Of a DNA stretch of 64,000 nucleotides, positions 1 to 9,007 are shown one piece after another; the first letter of the stretch is position 1, and each line of letters opens with the position of its first letter. The notes under the pieces are model-generated. The model saw only the letters and a program-made list of their open reading frames with translations, searched no databases and was not told the DNA's origin. The DNA comes from Candidatus Aminicenantota bacterium (GTDB taxonomy: Bacteria; Acidobacteriota; Aminicenantia; Aminicenantales; Aminicenantaceae), in NCBI GenBank assembly GCA_011773465.1, contig WVXO01000007.1, positions 38,562-102,561 on the forward strand, in the 5' to 3' direction. A program made the translations under genes and the position numbers.

Positions 1-447
1 GTCAATCCCGCCTGCTTGCTGGAAGTAAGTAAACTGAGTGATCTCCAGGCCATCCAGCAAAACCTGCCATCCCACCCCCCAGGCACCGATGGAGGGAGCT
101 TCCCAGTCATCTTCATCGAAACGAATATCATGATCCTGGAGATTGATGCCCAGAGCAGCTAAACTTTTAATGTAGATTTGCTGAATGTCCGAAGGAGCAG
201 GCTTCATGATAACCTGGTATTGGAAGTGCTTCTGGACCCGGTGAGGATTTTCTCCGTAGCGGCCATCAGTGGGCCGGCGCGACGGCTGAACGTAGGCAAC
301 TTTCCACGGTCTTTTATCAAGAACTCTGAAAAACGTATCAGGAGTCATGGTTCCTGCTCCAACTTCAAGGTCATAAGATTGAGCAAGATAGCATCCTCGC
401 TCAGCCCAGAATTTCTGAAGATCCATAATAAGATTTTGAATGCTCAT
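1..447 (-). CDS. glyQ: Glycyl-tRNA synthetase alpha subunit (partial, C-terminus beyond window)
   Basis: Reading the minus strand from the ATG at 445-447 gives 149 codons without a stop to the window edge. The protein begins [20 protein letters not shown] and continues with [39 protein letters not shown] and [20 protein letters not shown], all typical of the alpha chain of the alpha2beta2 class II glycyl-tRNA synthetase, which charges tRNA-Gly in the cytoplasm. The gene starts one base after the stop of gcvPB, so it is almost certainly the last visible gene of the glycine-cleavage operon. The beta chain (glyS) would be expected just beyond the left edge. About half of the usual ~290 residues are visible. 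Confidence 0.96.
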   Translation of the reverse strand, partial: MSIQNLIMDLQKFWAERGCYLAQSYDLEVGAGTMTPDTFFRVLDKRPWKVAYVQPSRRPTDGRYGENPHRVQKHFQYQVIMKPAPSDIQQIYIKSLAALGINLQDHDIRFDEDDWEAPSIGAWGVGWQVLLDGLEITQFTYFQQAGGID

Positions 448-448
448 T

Positions 449-1915
449 CTATTCTTTTCTTGATAACTTCTTTTTCTCCGTCCATCTTAGAATTGGATTC
501 CGCGCAGCTGTGGTCTCGTCCAGGCGCCGCACATAGGATACGTGCGGAGCATACTTCACAACCTCTGGATTCTTTTTTGCCTCTTTCGAGATCTGTTTCA
601 TGGCATCTATGAAAAGATCAAGATCTCTCTTACTTTCAGTCTCTGTGGGTTCTGTCATTAAAGCACCACGAACAATCAGCGGAAAGGACATGGTCGGAGG
701 GTGCAGGCCAAAATCGATGAGCCTTTTGGCTATATCAATGTTTTCGACTCCATATTCTCTCTGAAACTTATCTGAAAAAACGCACTCATGAAGAGTAGGT
801 GTCTTGTATTTCAGAAAATACTCTCTCTCCAAGCTCTTGCGGATATAGTTAGAATTCAAAACAGCAATTTCTGAGACTTCCTTTAATCCTTCACACCCTA
901 AGGAGAGAATATAAGTCAGCGCTTTGACGATAACCAGGTAATTTCCATAAAAGCTGTGGACTTTGCCGATACTCTTCGGACTGTCAAAGTTAAGATAATA
1001 TTTTTCTCTTTTCCTCTCTATGATGGGAAGAGGAAGATAAGGCTTCAATACTCGCTTCACTCCTACTGGTCCAGAACCAGGGCCGCCACCTCCATGAGGC
1101 GTGGAAAATGTCTTGTGTAAATTCAGATGGATCACATCGACATCCATATCTCCAGGTCTGCAGACTCCTATCAGAGCGTTCATGTTAGCTCCATCCATGT
1201 AGATAAAACCACCTTTGGAATGAACAATTTCTGCTATTTTTTTTATGTCAACCTCAAAAATCCCTAATGTATTCGGGTTAGTAATCATCAAGGCAGCCAC
1301 ATCTTTTGTCATGTTCTGGGCGAGGCTTTGCAGATCAATCGTTCCATTTTTATTGGATTGGATTTCTTGAACACGATAACCACAGAGATGAGCGCTTGAG
1401 GGATTTGTTCCGTGAGCTGAATCCGGAATGAGGACGATTTTTCTCGGATCACCCTTCTCACCAAGGTAGGCACGAATAAGCATCATGCCGACCAGCTCGC
1501 CCTGAGCCCCTGCTGCGGGCTGAAGACAAAAAGCATCCATTCCTGTCAACTCGACCAGAAGCTCCTCTGTTGTTTTAAGAACCTCGAGATTTCCCTGGAT
1601 TAAATCAAGCGGGGCAGCAGGATGCGAGGAGTTAAACTCCAAGAGAGATGCTATTTTTTCGTTTATTTTGGGATTGTATTTCATAGTACACGAACCCAGA
1701 GGATAAAAACCCACATCTATACAATGATTTGTCTGAGAAAGCCGGGTAAAATGCCTGATAACTTCCACTTCTGATACCTGAGGAAAACCTTCTATTTCAT
1801 TTCTTACGGGAAGATTCCGAAGTATGTCCTTTTTGGAAGGGACATCAAGCTCGGGCAGAGAAAAGGCTCTTTTTCCCTTCTCGCTTATTTCAAATATTAA
1901 AGGTTCACGAATCAT
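449..1915 (-). CDS. gcvPB: Glycine dehydrogenase (decarboxylating) subunit 2, P-protein
   Basis: This 488-residue protein is the C-terminal half of a split glycine-cleavage P-protein. It forms a PLP enzyme with GcvPA that decarboxylates glycine and passes the aminomethyl group to lipoyl-GcvH. Seen: the PLP lysine K268 in [20 protein letters not shown], the glycine-rich stretch after it, and [11 protein letters not shown] at 167-177. Length is normal for the two-subunit form. It starts 3 bases after gcvPA ends, and its stop lies one base before the glyQ start, so the three genes are tightly coupled. Confidence 0.97.
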   Translation of the reverse strand: MIREPLIFEISEKGKRAFSLPELDVPSKKDILRNLPVRNEIEGFPQVSEVEVIRHFTRLSQTNHCIDVGFYPLGSCTMKYNPKINEKIASLLEFNSSHPAAPLDLIQGNLEVLKTTEELLVELTGMDAFCLQPAAGAQGELVGMMLIRAYLGEKGDPRKIVLIPDSAHGTNPSSAHLCGYRVQEIQSNKNGTIDLQSLAQNMTKDVAALMITNPNTLGIFEVDIKKIAEIVHSKGGFIYMDGANMNALIGVCRPGDMDVDVIHLNLHKTFSTPHGGGGPGSGPVGVKRVLKPYLPLPIIERKREKYYLNFDSPKSIGKVHSFYGNYLVIVKALTYILSLGCEGLKEVSEIAVLNSNYIRKSLEREYFLKYKTPTLHECVFSDKFQREYGVENIDIAKRLIDFGLHPPTMSFPLIVRGALMTEPTETESKRDLDLFIDAMKQISKEAKKNPEVVKYAPHVSYVRRLDETTAARNPILRWTEKKKLSRKE

Positions 1916-1918
1916 TTT

Positions 1919-3271
1919 CTATTTTGCTTTTAGGCTTTCTTTTAATACTGCCCCCAATCGATCTATATCACCTCTCTTATGCATCTCGGTCACACAAACA
2001 AGGGCACATTTCTTAAGCTCTGGGTAGTATTCACCAATGTTCAGGCCTCCGATAATTCCTTTTTTCCTGAGAAAGCCGCTGATTTTCTTGAAACCTCCCG
2101 AGAACTCGAGCACAAATTCGTTGAAAGAATTTCCCTTGAATTTTCTTTTTACGCCCTTTATCTGGCTCAGTTTTTCCAGGGCATAGCTGGCTTTCTGGAT
2201 ATTCTGCCAGGCAAGCTCCTTTAATCCCTCCCCGCCCAGAGTTTCCAAAAAGATCGTGGCCCTCAATGCACACCAAGCCTGGTTAGTGCAGATGTTCGAA
2301 GTGGCCCTTTCTCGTCTTATATGCTGTTCTCTCGTGGATAAAGTCAGAACAAATCCTCTATTACCATTTACATCCTTTGTCTGGCCTGCAATCCTTCCTG
2401 GGAACTGGCGAATAAATTCTTCGCCACAGGCCATGAATCCCAGATAAGGACCGCCAAAACTCAGGGGAATGCCAAAGGACTGCCCTTCCCCTGCTACAAT
2501 ATCAGCACCCAGCTTCCCCGGGGCTTCAAAAATTCCAAGGGATATTGGTTCTGCTATCACAGCTACGGATAAAGCCCGGACGCTATGAGCAAGGTCTGAA
2601 ATCTTTTCAAGATTTTCTGTTATCCCCATAAAATTGGGTGACTGAGTGACAAAAGCCGATATCTTATCATCCAGTTTCCCTTTTAGATCTTTGATGTCAG
2701 CCTCTCCTGTCTCTGAATATTTGATCTCTTCAATCTCAACTCCCAAGTTTTTCACATACGTTTGGATGACTCTCCTGTAATGAGGATGGAGGGTTTTGGC
2801 AACTAAAACCTTTGGTCTCCCCTTCAAGCGGTGGGCCATAAGAACTGCCTCAGCGGCAGCTGAAGCCCCATCATAAAGGGAAGCATTCGCAATATCCATT
2901 CCCGTCAATTGGCAGATGAGAGTCTGAAATTCAAAAATGACCTGGAGTGTTCCCTGGCTTACTTCAGGTTGGTAGGGAGTGTAGGGGCTAATAAATTCTC
3001 CCCTCGAACTTAAGTAATCCACTATATAGGGAATCACATGGCGGTAAGCTCCTGCTCCTAAAAATGAAATAAAATTCTGATAGTTGTTTTTCTGGGATAT
3101 TCTATCAAAAAGCTGAATCAACTCGAGTTCTGTCATCGGAGGAGGAACATTGAGCTCTCTTTTCAGCTTTATGTCTTTGGGAATACTGCGAAAAAGTTCA
3201 TCCAGAGAAGAGATGCCAATTTTGCCCATCATTTCTTTCTTGTCTTTATCGCTCAGTGAAATATAGCTCAT
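1919..3271 (-). CDS. gcvPA: Glycine dehydrogenase (decarboxylating) subunit 1, P-protein
   Basis: This 450-residue protein is the N-terminal half of the split P-protein of the glycine-cleavage system. Family features seen include FLGAGAYRHVIPYIVDYLSS, SPYTPYQPEVSQGTLQ, NASLYDGASAAAEAVLMA and GEGQSFGIPLSFGGPYLGFM. The partner GcvPB follows after 3 bases and gcvH precedes it by 81 bases on the same strand. Length and gene order are ordinary for bacteria with a two-part P-protein. Confidence 0.97.
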   Translation of the reverse strand: MSYISLSDKDKKEMMGKIGISSLDELFRSIPKDIKLKRELNVPPPMTELELIQLFDRISQKNNYQNFISFLGAGAYRHVIPYIVDYLSSRGEFISPYTPYQPEVSQGTLQVIFEFQTLICQLTGMDIANASLYDGASAAAEAVLMAHRLKGRPKVLVAKTLHPHYRRVIQTYVKNLGVEIEEIKYSETGEADIKDLKGKLDDKISAFVTQSPNFMGITENLEKISDLAHSVRALSVAVIAEPISLGIFEAPGKLGADIVAGEGQSFGIPLSFGGPYLGFMACGEEFIRQFPGRIAGQTKDVNGNRGFVLTLSTREQHIRRERATSNICTNQAWCALRATIFLETLGGEGLKELAWQNIQKASYALEKLSQIKGVKRKFKGNSFNEFVLEFSGGFKKISGFLRKKGIIGGLNIGEYYPELKKCALVCVTEMHKRGDIDRLGAVLKESLKAK

Positions 3272-3352
3272 ATGTTCAATATTCCTTGTATGTTAAATAC
3301 ACCCCATTTTATGCAAAATACACGCTATTTTAATTCGATCGACTTAAATAAA

Positions 3353-3739
3353 TTACTCCTCGATCCCCTCTATAAATTTTTCGTATTCAGAGGCTGGCAT
3401 CAACTTCTCGAGTTCTGTCTCATCCTTTATTTTAAGACGAATAAACCAGCCTTTACCGTGAGGATCTTGATTAACAAGTTCAGGGGAATCATTCAATCCC
3501 TTGTTTACCTCGAGCACTTCCCCCGAAACAGGGGAGTAAACATCAGAAACCGCCTTAACGGATTCAACGACTCCCATTGATTGATGGAACTCCAGTTTCT
3601 TTCCAATTTCAGGCAATTCGACATAGACAACATCTCCGAGCTGCTTTTGAGCAAACTCCGTAATCCCTACAGTCGCCTTATCGCCTTTCACCTGAATCCA
3701 CTCATGGTCCTTGGTGTAATAAAAGTCATCAGGATACAT
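3353..3739 (-). CDS. gcvH: Glycine cleavage system H protein
   Basis: This 128-residue lipoyl carrier shuttles the aminomethyl group from P-protein to T-protein. The lipoylation site is K62 within VESVKAVSDVYSPVSGEV; the N-terminal KDHEWIQV and C-terminal GWFIRLKI segments are typical. It lies between gcvT and gcvPA on the same strand. A 285-base gap filled with interspersed repeats separates it from gcvT, so transcription may or may not be continuous there. The dihydrolipoyl dehydrogenase (L-protein) is not in the window. Confidence 0.97.
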   Translation of the reverse strand: MYPDDFYYTKDHEWIQVKGDKATVGITEFAQKQLGDVVYVELPEIGKKLEFHQSMGVVESVKAVSDVYSPVSGEVLEVNKGLNDSPELVNQDPHGKGWFIRLKIKDETELEKLMPASEYEKFIEGIEE

Positions 3740-3756
3740 CTTTCGCCTCCTGCTTT

Positions 3757-3872
3757 ATATTCAATCCTGTCCGGGCTTGATTCATCAAACCCACATTTTA
3801 CGGGTTTGGTTTTTCAAACCTACATTATATTCAACCCTGTAGGAGTTTGATTTATCAAGCCCACATTTTATA
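3757..3872. repeat. Family A palindromic repeat, three tandem copies
   Basis: Copies read GGGCTTGATTCATCAAACCC, GGGTTTGGTTTTTCAAACC and GGAGTTTGATTTATCAAGCCC, two of them followed by CACATTTTA. The palindromic core can fold into a short hairpin. Related copies occur at 7181-7244, 27071-27136, 35511-35643 and 41101-41128, always between genes. Confidence 0.8.
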
Positions 3873-3901
3873 TGTCTTTGCACAAAAAATACATGATTAT
3901 T

Positions 3902-4010
3902 TGTCATTGCAGCGACCGGAGGGAGTGTGGCAATCTCTAAGAAAAAGTTTAAGATTGTACAGCCTGCTCCGGGTAAAGCGAAGGAATCTTCTACGCTCCT
4001 CGCAATGACA
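3902..4010. repeat. Family B element with inverted ends, MITE-like
   Basis: The element starts TGTCATTGCAGCGACCGGAG, continues to GTGGCAATCTC, and after about 60 bases ends with CTCCTCGCAATGACA, the reverse complement of the start type. At 109 bp with TGTCATTGC/GCAATGACA ends and no ORF, it looks like a small non-autonomous element. Single-ended or degenerate copies are at 23355-23392, 23491-23520 and 27141-27171. Confidence 0.65.
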
Positions 4011-4024
4011 TCGATGCAGTCTTT

Positions 4025-5119
4025 CTAACCTTTTTCGCCTCTCTTGTAAAAAGGAGTAGGAACCACTCGTGCCTTAACTTTCTTATCTCTGATTCCAATC
4101 TCAAATTCTGTTCCCTCTTCTTTATGTTCAACGGGAAGATAGGTTAAGCCGATACTCTTTTTAAAGTAAGGAGAAAAAGTGCCTGAATTTACTTCAGAGA
4201 CTTTTTTCCCTTCTACAAAGACTGGGTAATGTGGCCGGGCTATTCCACTCTCTATTAGCTCAAAGCCAACTATCTTTCTCTTGATTCCCTCTTCCTTCTG
4301 CTTCAAGAGAGCATCTCTCCCTAAAAACTCTCCTTTTTTGTACTTCACAAGCCACCCCAACCCAGCTTCAAGTACCGTTGTAGTCTCATCTATATCATTA
4401 CCATAAAGCATGAGCCTTGCTTCCAGGCGCAGAGTATCTCGAGCGCCTAATCCTACAGGAACCACACTGAAGGCTTTTCCTTTCTCTAAGATAGCGTCCC
4501 AGATTTTTTCTGGCCGGGAAGAAAGAGTGTATACTTCAAAACCATCCTCTCCAGTGTAACCAGTGCGGGAGACAAGAACTTCCTCTCTCTCTATTTCTCC
4601 CCAGCTTGTTCCGAACGTATTCATCTCTTCTATATTAACATCAATCAGAGGTTTAAGAATTTCCAATGCCCTTGGACCTTGAAGAGCGATCTGAGTGTAG
4701 TCATCACTTTTATTCTCAACCTCCACATCAAAACCTTCTTTATGGCTCAGAATCCATTCATAATCCTTATCAGAATTAGCACAGTTCACGACCAGCAGGT
4801 ATTTTTCTGGATCCAGGCAGTAGACAAGGAGGTCATCAACAAAAGTCCCTTGCGGAGTGGTCAAACAGGAGTACTGAGCTTTCTCGGGAGTTAGACGAGC
4901 AGCATCGTTGGGAGTCAAATACTGAACAAAATCAAGAGCCATTCTTCCTGAAATTACAATTTCTCCCATGTGGCTCACATCAAAGAGTCCTGCTTTCTGG
5001 CGGACAGCCAAATGCTCATCAATAACTCCACTAAATTCCACAGGCATCTCCCAGCCAAAAAATTCGATCATCTTGGCGCCAAGCTTTTTATGAGAAGAAT
5101 TAAGGCGAGTTTCTTTCAT
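4025..5119 (-). CDS. gcvT: Aminomethyltransferase, glycine cleavage T protein
   Basis: This 364-residue protein matches GcvT, which moves the methylene group from aminomethyl-lipoyl-GcvH to tetrahydrofolate and releases ammonia. Seen: MIEFFGWEMPVEFSGVIDEH and AGLFDVSHMGEI near the N-terminus, SRTGYTGEDGFEVY in the middle and LGARDTLRLEARLMLYGNDI further on, all folate-binding T-protein signatures. GGAGGAAGG upstream of the ATG gives a good ribosome binding site. It is the first gene of the minus-strand glycine-cleavage cluster and diverges from argS. I see no glycine-riboswitch-like structure in the 110-base upstream gap. Confidence 0.97.
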   Translation of the reverse strand: MKETRLNSSHKKLGAKMIEFFGWEMPVEFSGVIDEHLAVRQKAGLFDVSHMGEIVISGRMALDFVQYLTPNDAARLTPEKAQYSCLTTPQGTFVDDLLVYCLDPEKYLLVVNCANSDKDYEWILSHKEGFDVEVENKSDDYTQIALQGPRALEILKPLIDVNIEEMNTFGTSWGEIEREEVLVSRTGYTGEDGFEVYTLSSRPEKIWDAILEKGKAFSVVPVGLGARDTLRLEARLMLYGNDIDETTTVLEAGLGWLVKYKKGEFLGRDALLKQKEEGIKRKIVGFELIESGIARPHYPVFVEGKKVSEVNSGTFSPYFKKSIGLTYLPVEHKEEGTEFEIGIRDKKVKARVVPTPFYKRGEKG

Positions 5120-5189
5120 AAACCTTCCTCCATGAAATTAATTTACTAACACATAACTTTTCTTGATGCAAGAAAAATCGTCCAAAGTC

Positions 5190-5217
5190 TTGTCCCTAGG
5201 CTTAAATCTGATATAAT
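5190..5217 (+). promoter_or_regulatory. Putative sigma-70 promoter of argS
   Basis: TTGTCC at 5190-5195 and TATAAT at 5212-5217 are separated by 16 bases. Transcription would start near 5224, only about 6 bases before the argS ATG, and there is no Shine-Dalgarno sequence, so the mRNA would be nearly leaderless. Confidence 0.6.
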
Positions 5218-5229
5218 TAAAAACCAATC

Positions 5230-7167
5230 ATGCTTAAATTCAAAGCTTTCTTAAAAGAAAAAATTCACAAACTGCTGAAAGAAAAATACTCTCTTCGTCT
5301 CTCAGAGCTTGAAATAAGCTATACTCCCCAGCAAAAAATGGGTGACTTGGCTCTGACGTTTCTTTTCCACCTGGCAAAAAAAATGAAAAAAGAGCCAAGA
5401 AAGCTCGCCCAGGAAATCATTCCCCTTATTTCTCCTCTTGAAGGAGTAGAAAAGATAGAAGCAGCAGGGCCTGGCTATATCAACCTTTTCCTGGAGCGTG
5501 AAAAGTTCTTTTCCGACCAGCTTCACTCTACCGGGAAAACATCTCTCTCCCCAGAGGAAGAAAAAATCATAATCGAGCACACCAACATTAACCCCAATAA
5601 AGCAGCCCACATAGGCCATCTCAGGAACGCCTGTCTCGGCGATACCCTCGGGCGCTGCCTCAAATACAAAGGAGAAACAGTCGAAATCCAGAATTACATA
5701 GACGACACTGGGGTCCAGGTGGCGGATGTTGTCTTCGGCTTCATGGAGCTCGAGAAAAAGAGCCTGCCCCAAATCAAAAAAATAAAGGACAAATTTGACT
5801 ATTACTGCTGGGACCTTTATGCGCGCGTCTCTTCTTATTTTGAGAGTAATCCCCAAGGAGAGACCAGAAGATCTGAAATTCTAAAAAAAATAGAGCAAGG
5901 CAAAAATCCTGAACATGAAACAGCCCACTATATCTCCCGCCGAATAATTAAAGCTCATCTCCAGACCATGGAAAGAATCGGAATCAGTTATGACTTTCTC
6001 CCCTGCGAAAGCAGCATCCTCCATCTTAAGTTCTGGGAAAAAGCTTTTTCGCTCCTGAAGGAAAAGAAGGCTATTTCCTTGGTAAAAGAAGGGGAAAATA
6101 AGGGATGTTGGGTGATGTATCCAGAGGACGAGTCTGAAAAGGAAAAGATCATAGTCCGTTCTGACGGAACAGTGACCTATGTGGGTAAGGATATTGCCTA
6201 TCAGCTCTGGAAATTCGGTCTTCTGGAAGAAGATTTTTATTATGAACCCTTTATCAAAGAGGACGACAAGATCGTCTGGATATCTATCACCACACCCGGG
6301 AAGGAATCTCCTTCATTCGGAAAAGGAAGTCAGGTCTATAATGTTATAGATATAAGGCAGGCTTATCTCCAGAAAATTGTCGTCCAGGGCCTAAAATCTT
6401 TGAAGTATTTATCTCAAGCCAAAAAATCCATCCATTTCTCCTACGAGATGGTTGCCCTCTCTCCAAAAAGTCTGAAAGAGCTCAATCTGAGCGTTTCAGA
6501 AGAAGAAAAAGAAAAGGACTTCCTTGAAGTCTCCGGGAGAAAAGGACTGGGCGTGAAAGCCGATGATCTGCTAGACAGACTCGAAGAAAAGGCCTTAGCG
6601 GAGGTGGAGAAAAGAAATCCTGAGCTTTCAGAAAACCTGAAAAAGGAAACAGCTCACAAAATAGCCAGCGGAGCACTCCGCTACTTCATGCTCAAATTCG
6701 CCCGAAATTCTCTCATTGTTTTTGACTTTGAAGAAGCCCTCAGTTTTGAGGGAGAAACAGGCCCTTATCTCCAGTACACGCTGGTCAGAATAAACAGCAT
6801 CTTTCGCAAGCTGAAGGAAAGAGAAAATTTTGAGGAGAAGGATGTTCAGACTCTTCTTTCTTCAGACCATATTCCGTTGCATAAGCTTGCTGAATCAGAG
6901 CAGGCTGATTTCTGGGATCTGGTCCTCTATGCTTCACAGCTTGAAGAAGAAGTTCTCCATTCCATCCGCTCTCTGGAATTCTCGCACTTAGCAAAATACT
7001 CTTTTAACCTCTGTCAGAAGTTTAACGCTTACTACCATCTCTATTCGATTCTTGCTGAAGAAAATAGGGAGATAAAGAAAATTCGTATCTTAACTATCTA
7101 TTACATCAGAGAAATACTCAAGCACGCTCTTTCGCTCATGGGGATCCCGCAACCAGAACTGATGTAA
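5230..7167 (+). CDS. argS: Arginyl-tRNA synthetase
   Basis: This 645-residue class I synthetase charges tRNA-Arg. The HIGH motif is at residues 127-130 in NPNKAAHIGHLRNACLGDTL, after an N-terminal additional domain. The tRNA-binding insertion YIDDTGVQVADVV and the C-terminal DALR-type anticodon-binding domain (ETGPYLQYTLVRINSIFRKL onward) are visible. The usual KMSKS loop is represented by MVALSPKSLKEL, a divergent but known variant position. The protein is somewhat longer than typical ArgS (~560). It diverges from gcvT, is followed by repeats, and appears monocistronic. Confidence 0.95.
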   Translation: MLKFKAFLKEKIHKLLKEKYSLRLSELEISYTPQQKMGDLALTFLFHLAKKMKKEPRKLAQEIIPLISPLEGVEKIEAAGPGYINLFLEREKFFSDQLHSTGKTSLSPEEEKIIIEHTNINPNKAAHIGHLRNACLGDTLGRCLKYKGETVEIQNYIDDTGVQVADVVFGFMELEKKSLPQIKKIKDKFDYYCWDLYARVSSYFESNPQGETRRSEILKKIEQGKNPEHETAHYISRRIIKAHLQTMERIGISYDFLPCESSILHLKFWEKAFSLLKEKKAISLVKEGENKGCWVMYPEDESEKEKIIVRSDGTVTYVGKDIAYQLWKFGLLEEDFYYEPFIKEDDKIVWISITTPGKESPSFGKGSQVYNVIDIRQAYLQKIVVQGLKSLKYLSQAKKSIHFSYEMVALSPKSLKELNLSVSEEEKEKDFLEVSGRKGLGVKADDLLDRLEEKALAEVEKRNPELSENLKKETAHKIASGALRYFMLKFARNSLIVFDFEEALSFEGETGPYLQYTLVRINSIFRKLKERENFEEKDVQTLLSSDHIPLHKLAESEQADFWDLVLYASQLEEEVLHSIRSLEFSHLAKYSFNLCQKFNAYYHLYSILAEENREIKKIRILTIYYIREILKHALSLMGIPQPELM

Positions 7168-7180
7168 TAGAGTTAATATT

Positions 7181-7244
7181 GTAGGAGCTTGATTTATCAA
7201 GTCCACCTTTTGATTCTGTAGGGTTCGATTCATCAAACCCACCT
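7181..7244. repeat. Family A palindromic repeat, two copies
   Basis: GTAGGAGCTTGATTTATCAA followed by GTCCACCTTTT, then GTAGGGTTCGATTCATCAAA followed by CCCACCTT. Both lie between argS and the ABC transporter genes in the same orientation as the 3757-3872 copies. Confidence 0.8.
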
Positions 7245-7313
7245 TGAATTAATTGAAATATGAAATATTTACAATTTATAATTTATTATCTATGAACAGG
7301 AGGGAGTGAAAAA

Positions 7314-8240
7314 ATGATTGAAGTTGAAAACTTGACCAAAAAATACGGGGATCTTGTAGCTGTTAAAAACTTAAATTTCAAAGTTGAAAAGGGAAAAATC
7401 TGGGGACTTCTCGGGCCAAATGCTGCTGGAAAAACAACAACCATGAGAATTCTCACCGGATATTTGCCTGCTACTGACGGAAAAGCCTCTGTAGCTGACT
7501 ATGATGTTTTTGAGAAACCCAACGATGTCAAAAAAATCACAGGCTATCTCCCTGAAAATGTACCTCTTTACCCTGAAATGACGGTTCATTCCTACCTGAA
7601 TTTTGTATCAGAAATCAAACAAATCCCCGCATCTCAAAGAAAAGAAGCTGTAGAGAAATCCGTAGCAATAAGCGGCTTAGAAACGGTGCGAGGGAGGCTC
7701 ATCAAGAATATTTCTCGGGGTTTCAAGCAGAGAGTGGGTATCGCTCAAGCCCTCATCCACGACCCTCAAGTGCTTGTCTTAGACGAGCCAACTATCGGCC
7801 TTGACCCAGCCCAAATCATAGAAATAAGACGGCTCATAAAGTCCCTCAAAGGAGAAAGGACTATCCTCCTTTCAACTCATATCCTCGCTGAAGTAACTCA
7901 AACTTGCGATGGAGTTGTCATCATCAACGAAGGCAATCTCATGGCATCTGGCTCCTTAGAAGAGCTCACCGCTTCTTTCAAGGAAAAGGAAGGAGTCGTA
8001 ATTAAACTCAAGAAGGGAGAAAAAAGCATCCTTTCACTCCTGAAGAAAATTCATGGCGTCGACGAAGTCAGCCTTGTAGATGATGAGTTCAAGATAGAAT
8101 GGACTAAAGGAAAGGACGTGCGAGATGAGATAACAAAGCTCGTCGTTGATAAAGAATTAGGGCTTATCGAGATGAGGCCTCTCGCCATGAATATCGAAGA
8201 CCTCTATCTCAAGGTTATCTCAGGAGGTGTCGAGCAATGA
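7314..8240 (+). CDS. ABC transporter ATP-binding protein, GldA/NosF type
   Basis: This 308-residue ATPase has Walker A GPNAAGKTT at 34-42, a signature region SRGFKQR at 134-140 (a variant of LSGGQ), Walker B VLVLDEP at 153-159 and a downstream switch histidine in LLSTHILAEV. It is followed at a 4-base ATGA overlap by an ABC-2 permease, then a GldG-like protein. This is the order of the GldA-GldF-GldG type transporter, best known from gliding Bacteroidota but widespread. The substrate is unknown. An AGGAGG Shine-Dalgarno sequence precedes the ATG. Confidence 0.9.
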   Translation: MIEVENLTKKYGDLVAVKNLNFKVEKGKIWGLLGPNAAGKTTTMRILTGYLPATDGKASVADYDVFEKPNDVKKITGYLPENVPLYPEMTVHSYLNFVSEIKQIPASQRKEAVEKSVAISGLETVRGRLIKNISRGFKQRVGIAQALIHDPQVLVLDEPTIGLDPAQIIEIRRLIKSLKGERTILLSTHILAEVTQTCDGVVIINEGNLMASGSLEELTASFKEKEGVVIKLKKGEKSILSLLKKIHGVDEVSLVDDEFKIEWTKGKDVRDEITKLVVDKELGLIEMRPLAMNIEDLYLKVISGGVEQ

Positions 8241-9004
8241 AAAACATATGGGCTATCTGCAAAAAAGAAGTAAAAGCTTACTTTACCTCCCCTATCGCCT
8301 ACGTGGTAATCACTGTATTTCTGGTTCTGATAGGATTTTTCTTTTATAGTCTCGTCTGGTGGTTCAACTCCCAGTCTCTTCAAATGGCACAAAATCAATA
8401 TTATTATCAGCAACTCAACATAAACCAGATGGTTTACTCTCCTCTCTTTCACAATATGAGTATTATTCTCCTCCTCATGATACCTCTGCTCACCATGCGT
8501 CTTTTTTCAGAAGAAAAGAAAAGGCAAACGGATGAGTTGCTCTTCACCTCACCTATTTCTGTAAACCAGATAATCCTTGGCAAATATTTTGCCTCTCTTT
8601 TTGTCCTGCTGGTGATGCTCTTTTTGACTGGAATCCTTTCCATTTTTGTTTTTGCCTACGGAAATCCAGAGCCTGCCCCCATCCTGAACGGCTATCTAGG
8701 TTTATTCCTCGTGGGAGCAGCCTTCATATCAATAGGAATTTTCTTCTCCTCTCTTACCGAAAACCAGATTGTCTCGGCAATCCTGACTTTCGGCGCCCTT
8801 CTTCTCTTCTGGATTCTGAACTGGGCTTCTTACTCAGCAGGAGGAATGTGGAAGAGCGTCCTCAACTATCTTTCCTTTTTTCAGCATTTTGATGACATGA
8901 CACGAGGAATTCTGGATACAACTGACCTCGTTTATTACCTCAGCTTCATCTTTTTGGGTCTTTTTCTGACTCATTCTGTCATTCAATCCAGAAGGTGGAG
9001 GTAA
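8237..9004 (+). CDS. ABC-2 type transporter permease, GldF-like
   Basis: This 255-residue integral membrane protein has about six hydrophobic segments. The N-terminal KEVKAYFTSPIAYVVITVFL and the MIPLLTMRLFSEEKKRQTDE segment are hallmarks of ABC-2 permeases of the GldF type. Its ATG overlaps the stop of the ATPase gene, and the GldG-like gene starts 3 bases after its stop, so the genes are translationally coupled. It would form the membrane channel powered by the upstream ATPase. Confidence 0.88.
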   Translation: MKNIWAICKKEVKAYFTSPIAYVVITVFLVLIGFFFYSLVWWFNSQSLQMAQNQYYYQQLNINQMVYSPLFHNMSIILLLMIPLLTMRLFSEEKKRQTDELLFTSPISVNQIILGKYFASLFVLLVMLFLTGILSIFVFAYGNPEPAPILNGYLGLFLVGAAFISIGIFFSSLTENQIVSAILTFGALLLFWILNWASYSAGGMWKSVLNYLSFFQHFDDMTRGILDTTDLVYYLSFIFLGLFLTHSVIQSRRWR

Positions 9005-9007
9005 AAA

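Larger units (their letters stand above)
3740..4024. repeat. gcvH-gcvT intergenic region filled with two interspersed repeat types
   Basis: No gene is seen here. Three copies of the palindromic ATCAAGCCC-type repeat (family A) lie head to tail at about 3757-3872. A TGTCATTGC-type element (family B) begins at 3902 and is closed by the inverted terminus GCAATGACA at 4002-4010. Together the repeats occupy most of the gap inside what is otherwise a glycine-cleavage operon. Confidence 0.8.

Noticed and set aside
178..612. 144-codon plus-strand ORF at the left edge
   Set aside because: It overlaps glyQ and gcvPB, both supported by strong family motifs on the minus strand.
3757..3872. Rho-independent terminators in the family A palindromes
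   Set aside because: The arms are short and AT-rich, no consistent T-run follows, and copies lie in both orientations and within an operon, which fits a dispersed repeat better.
5120..5229. Glycine riboswitch upstream of gcvT
   Set aside because: The gap is only 110 bases, shared with the argS promoter, and shows no aptamer-like paired structure by eye.
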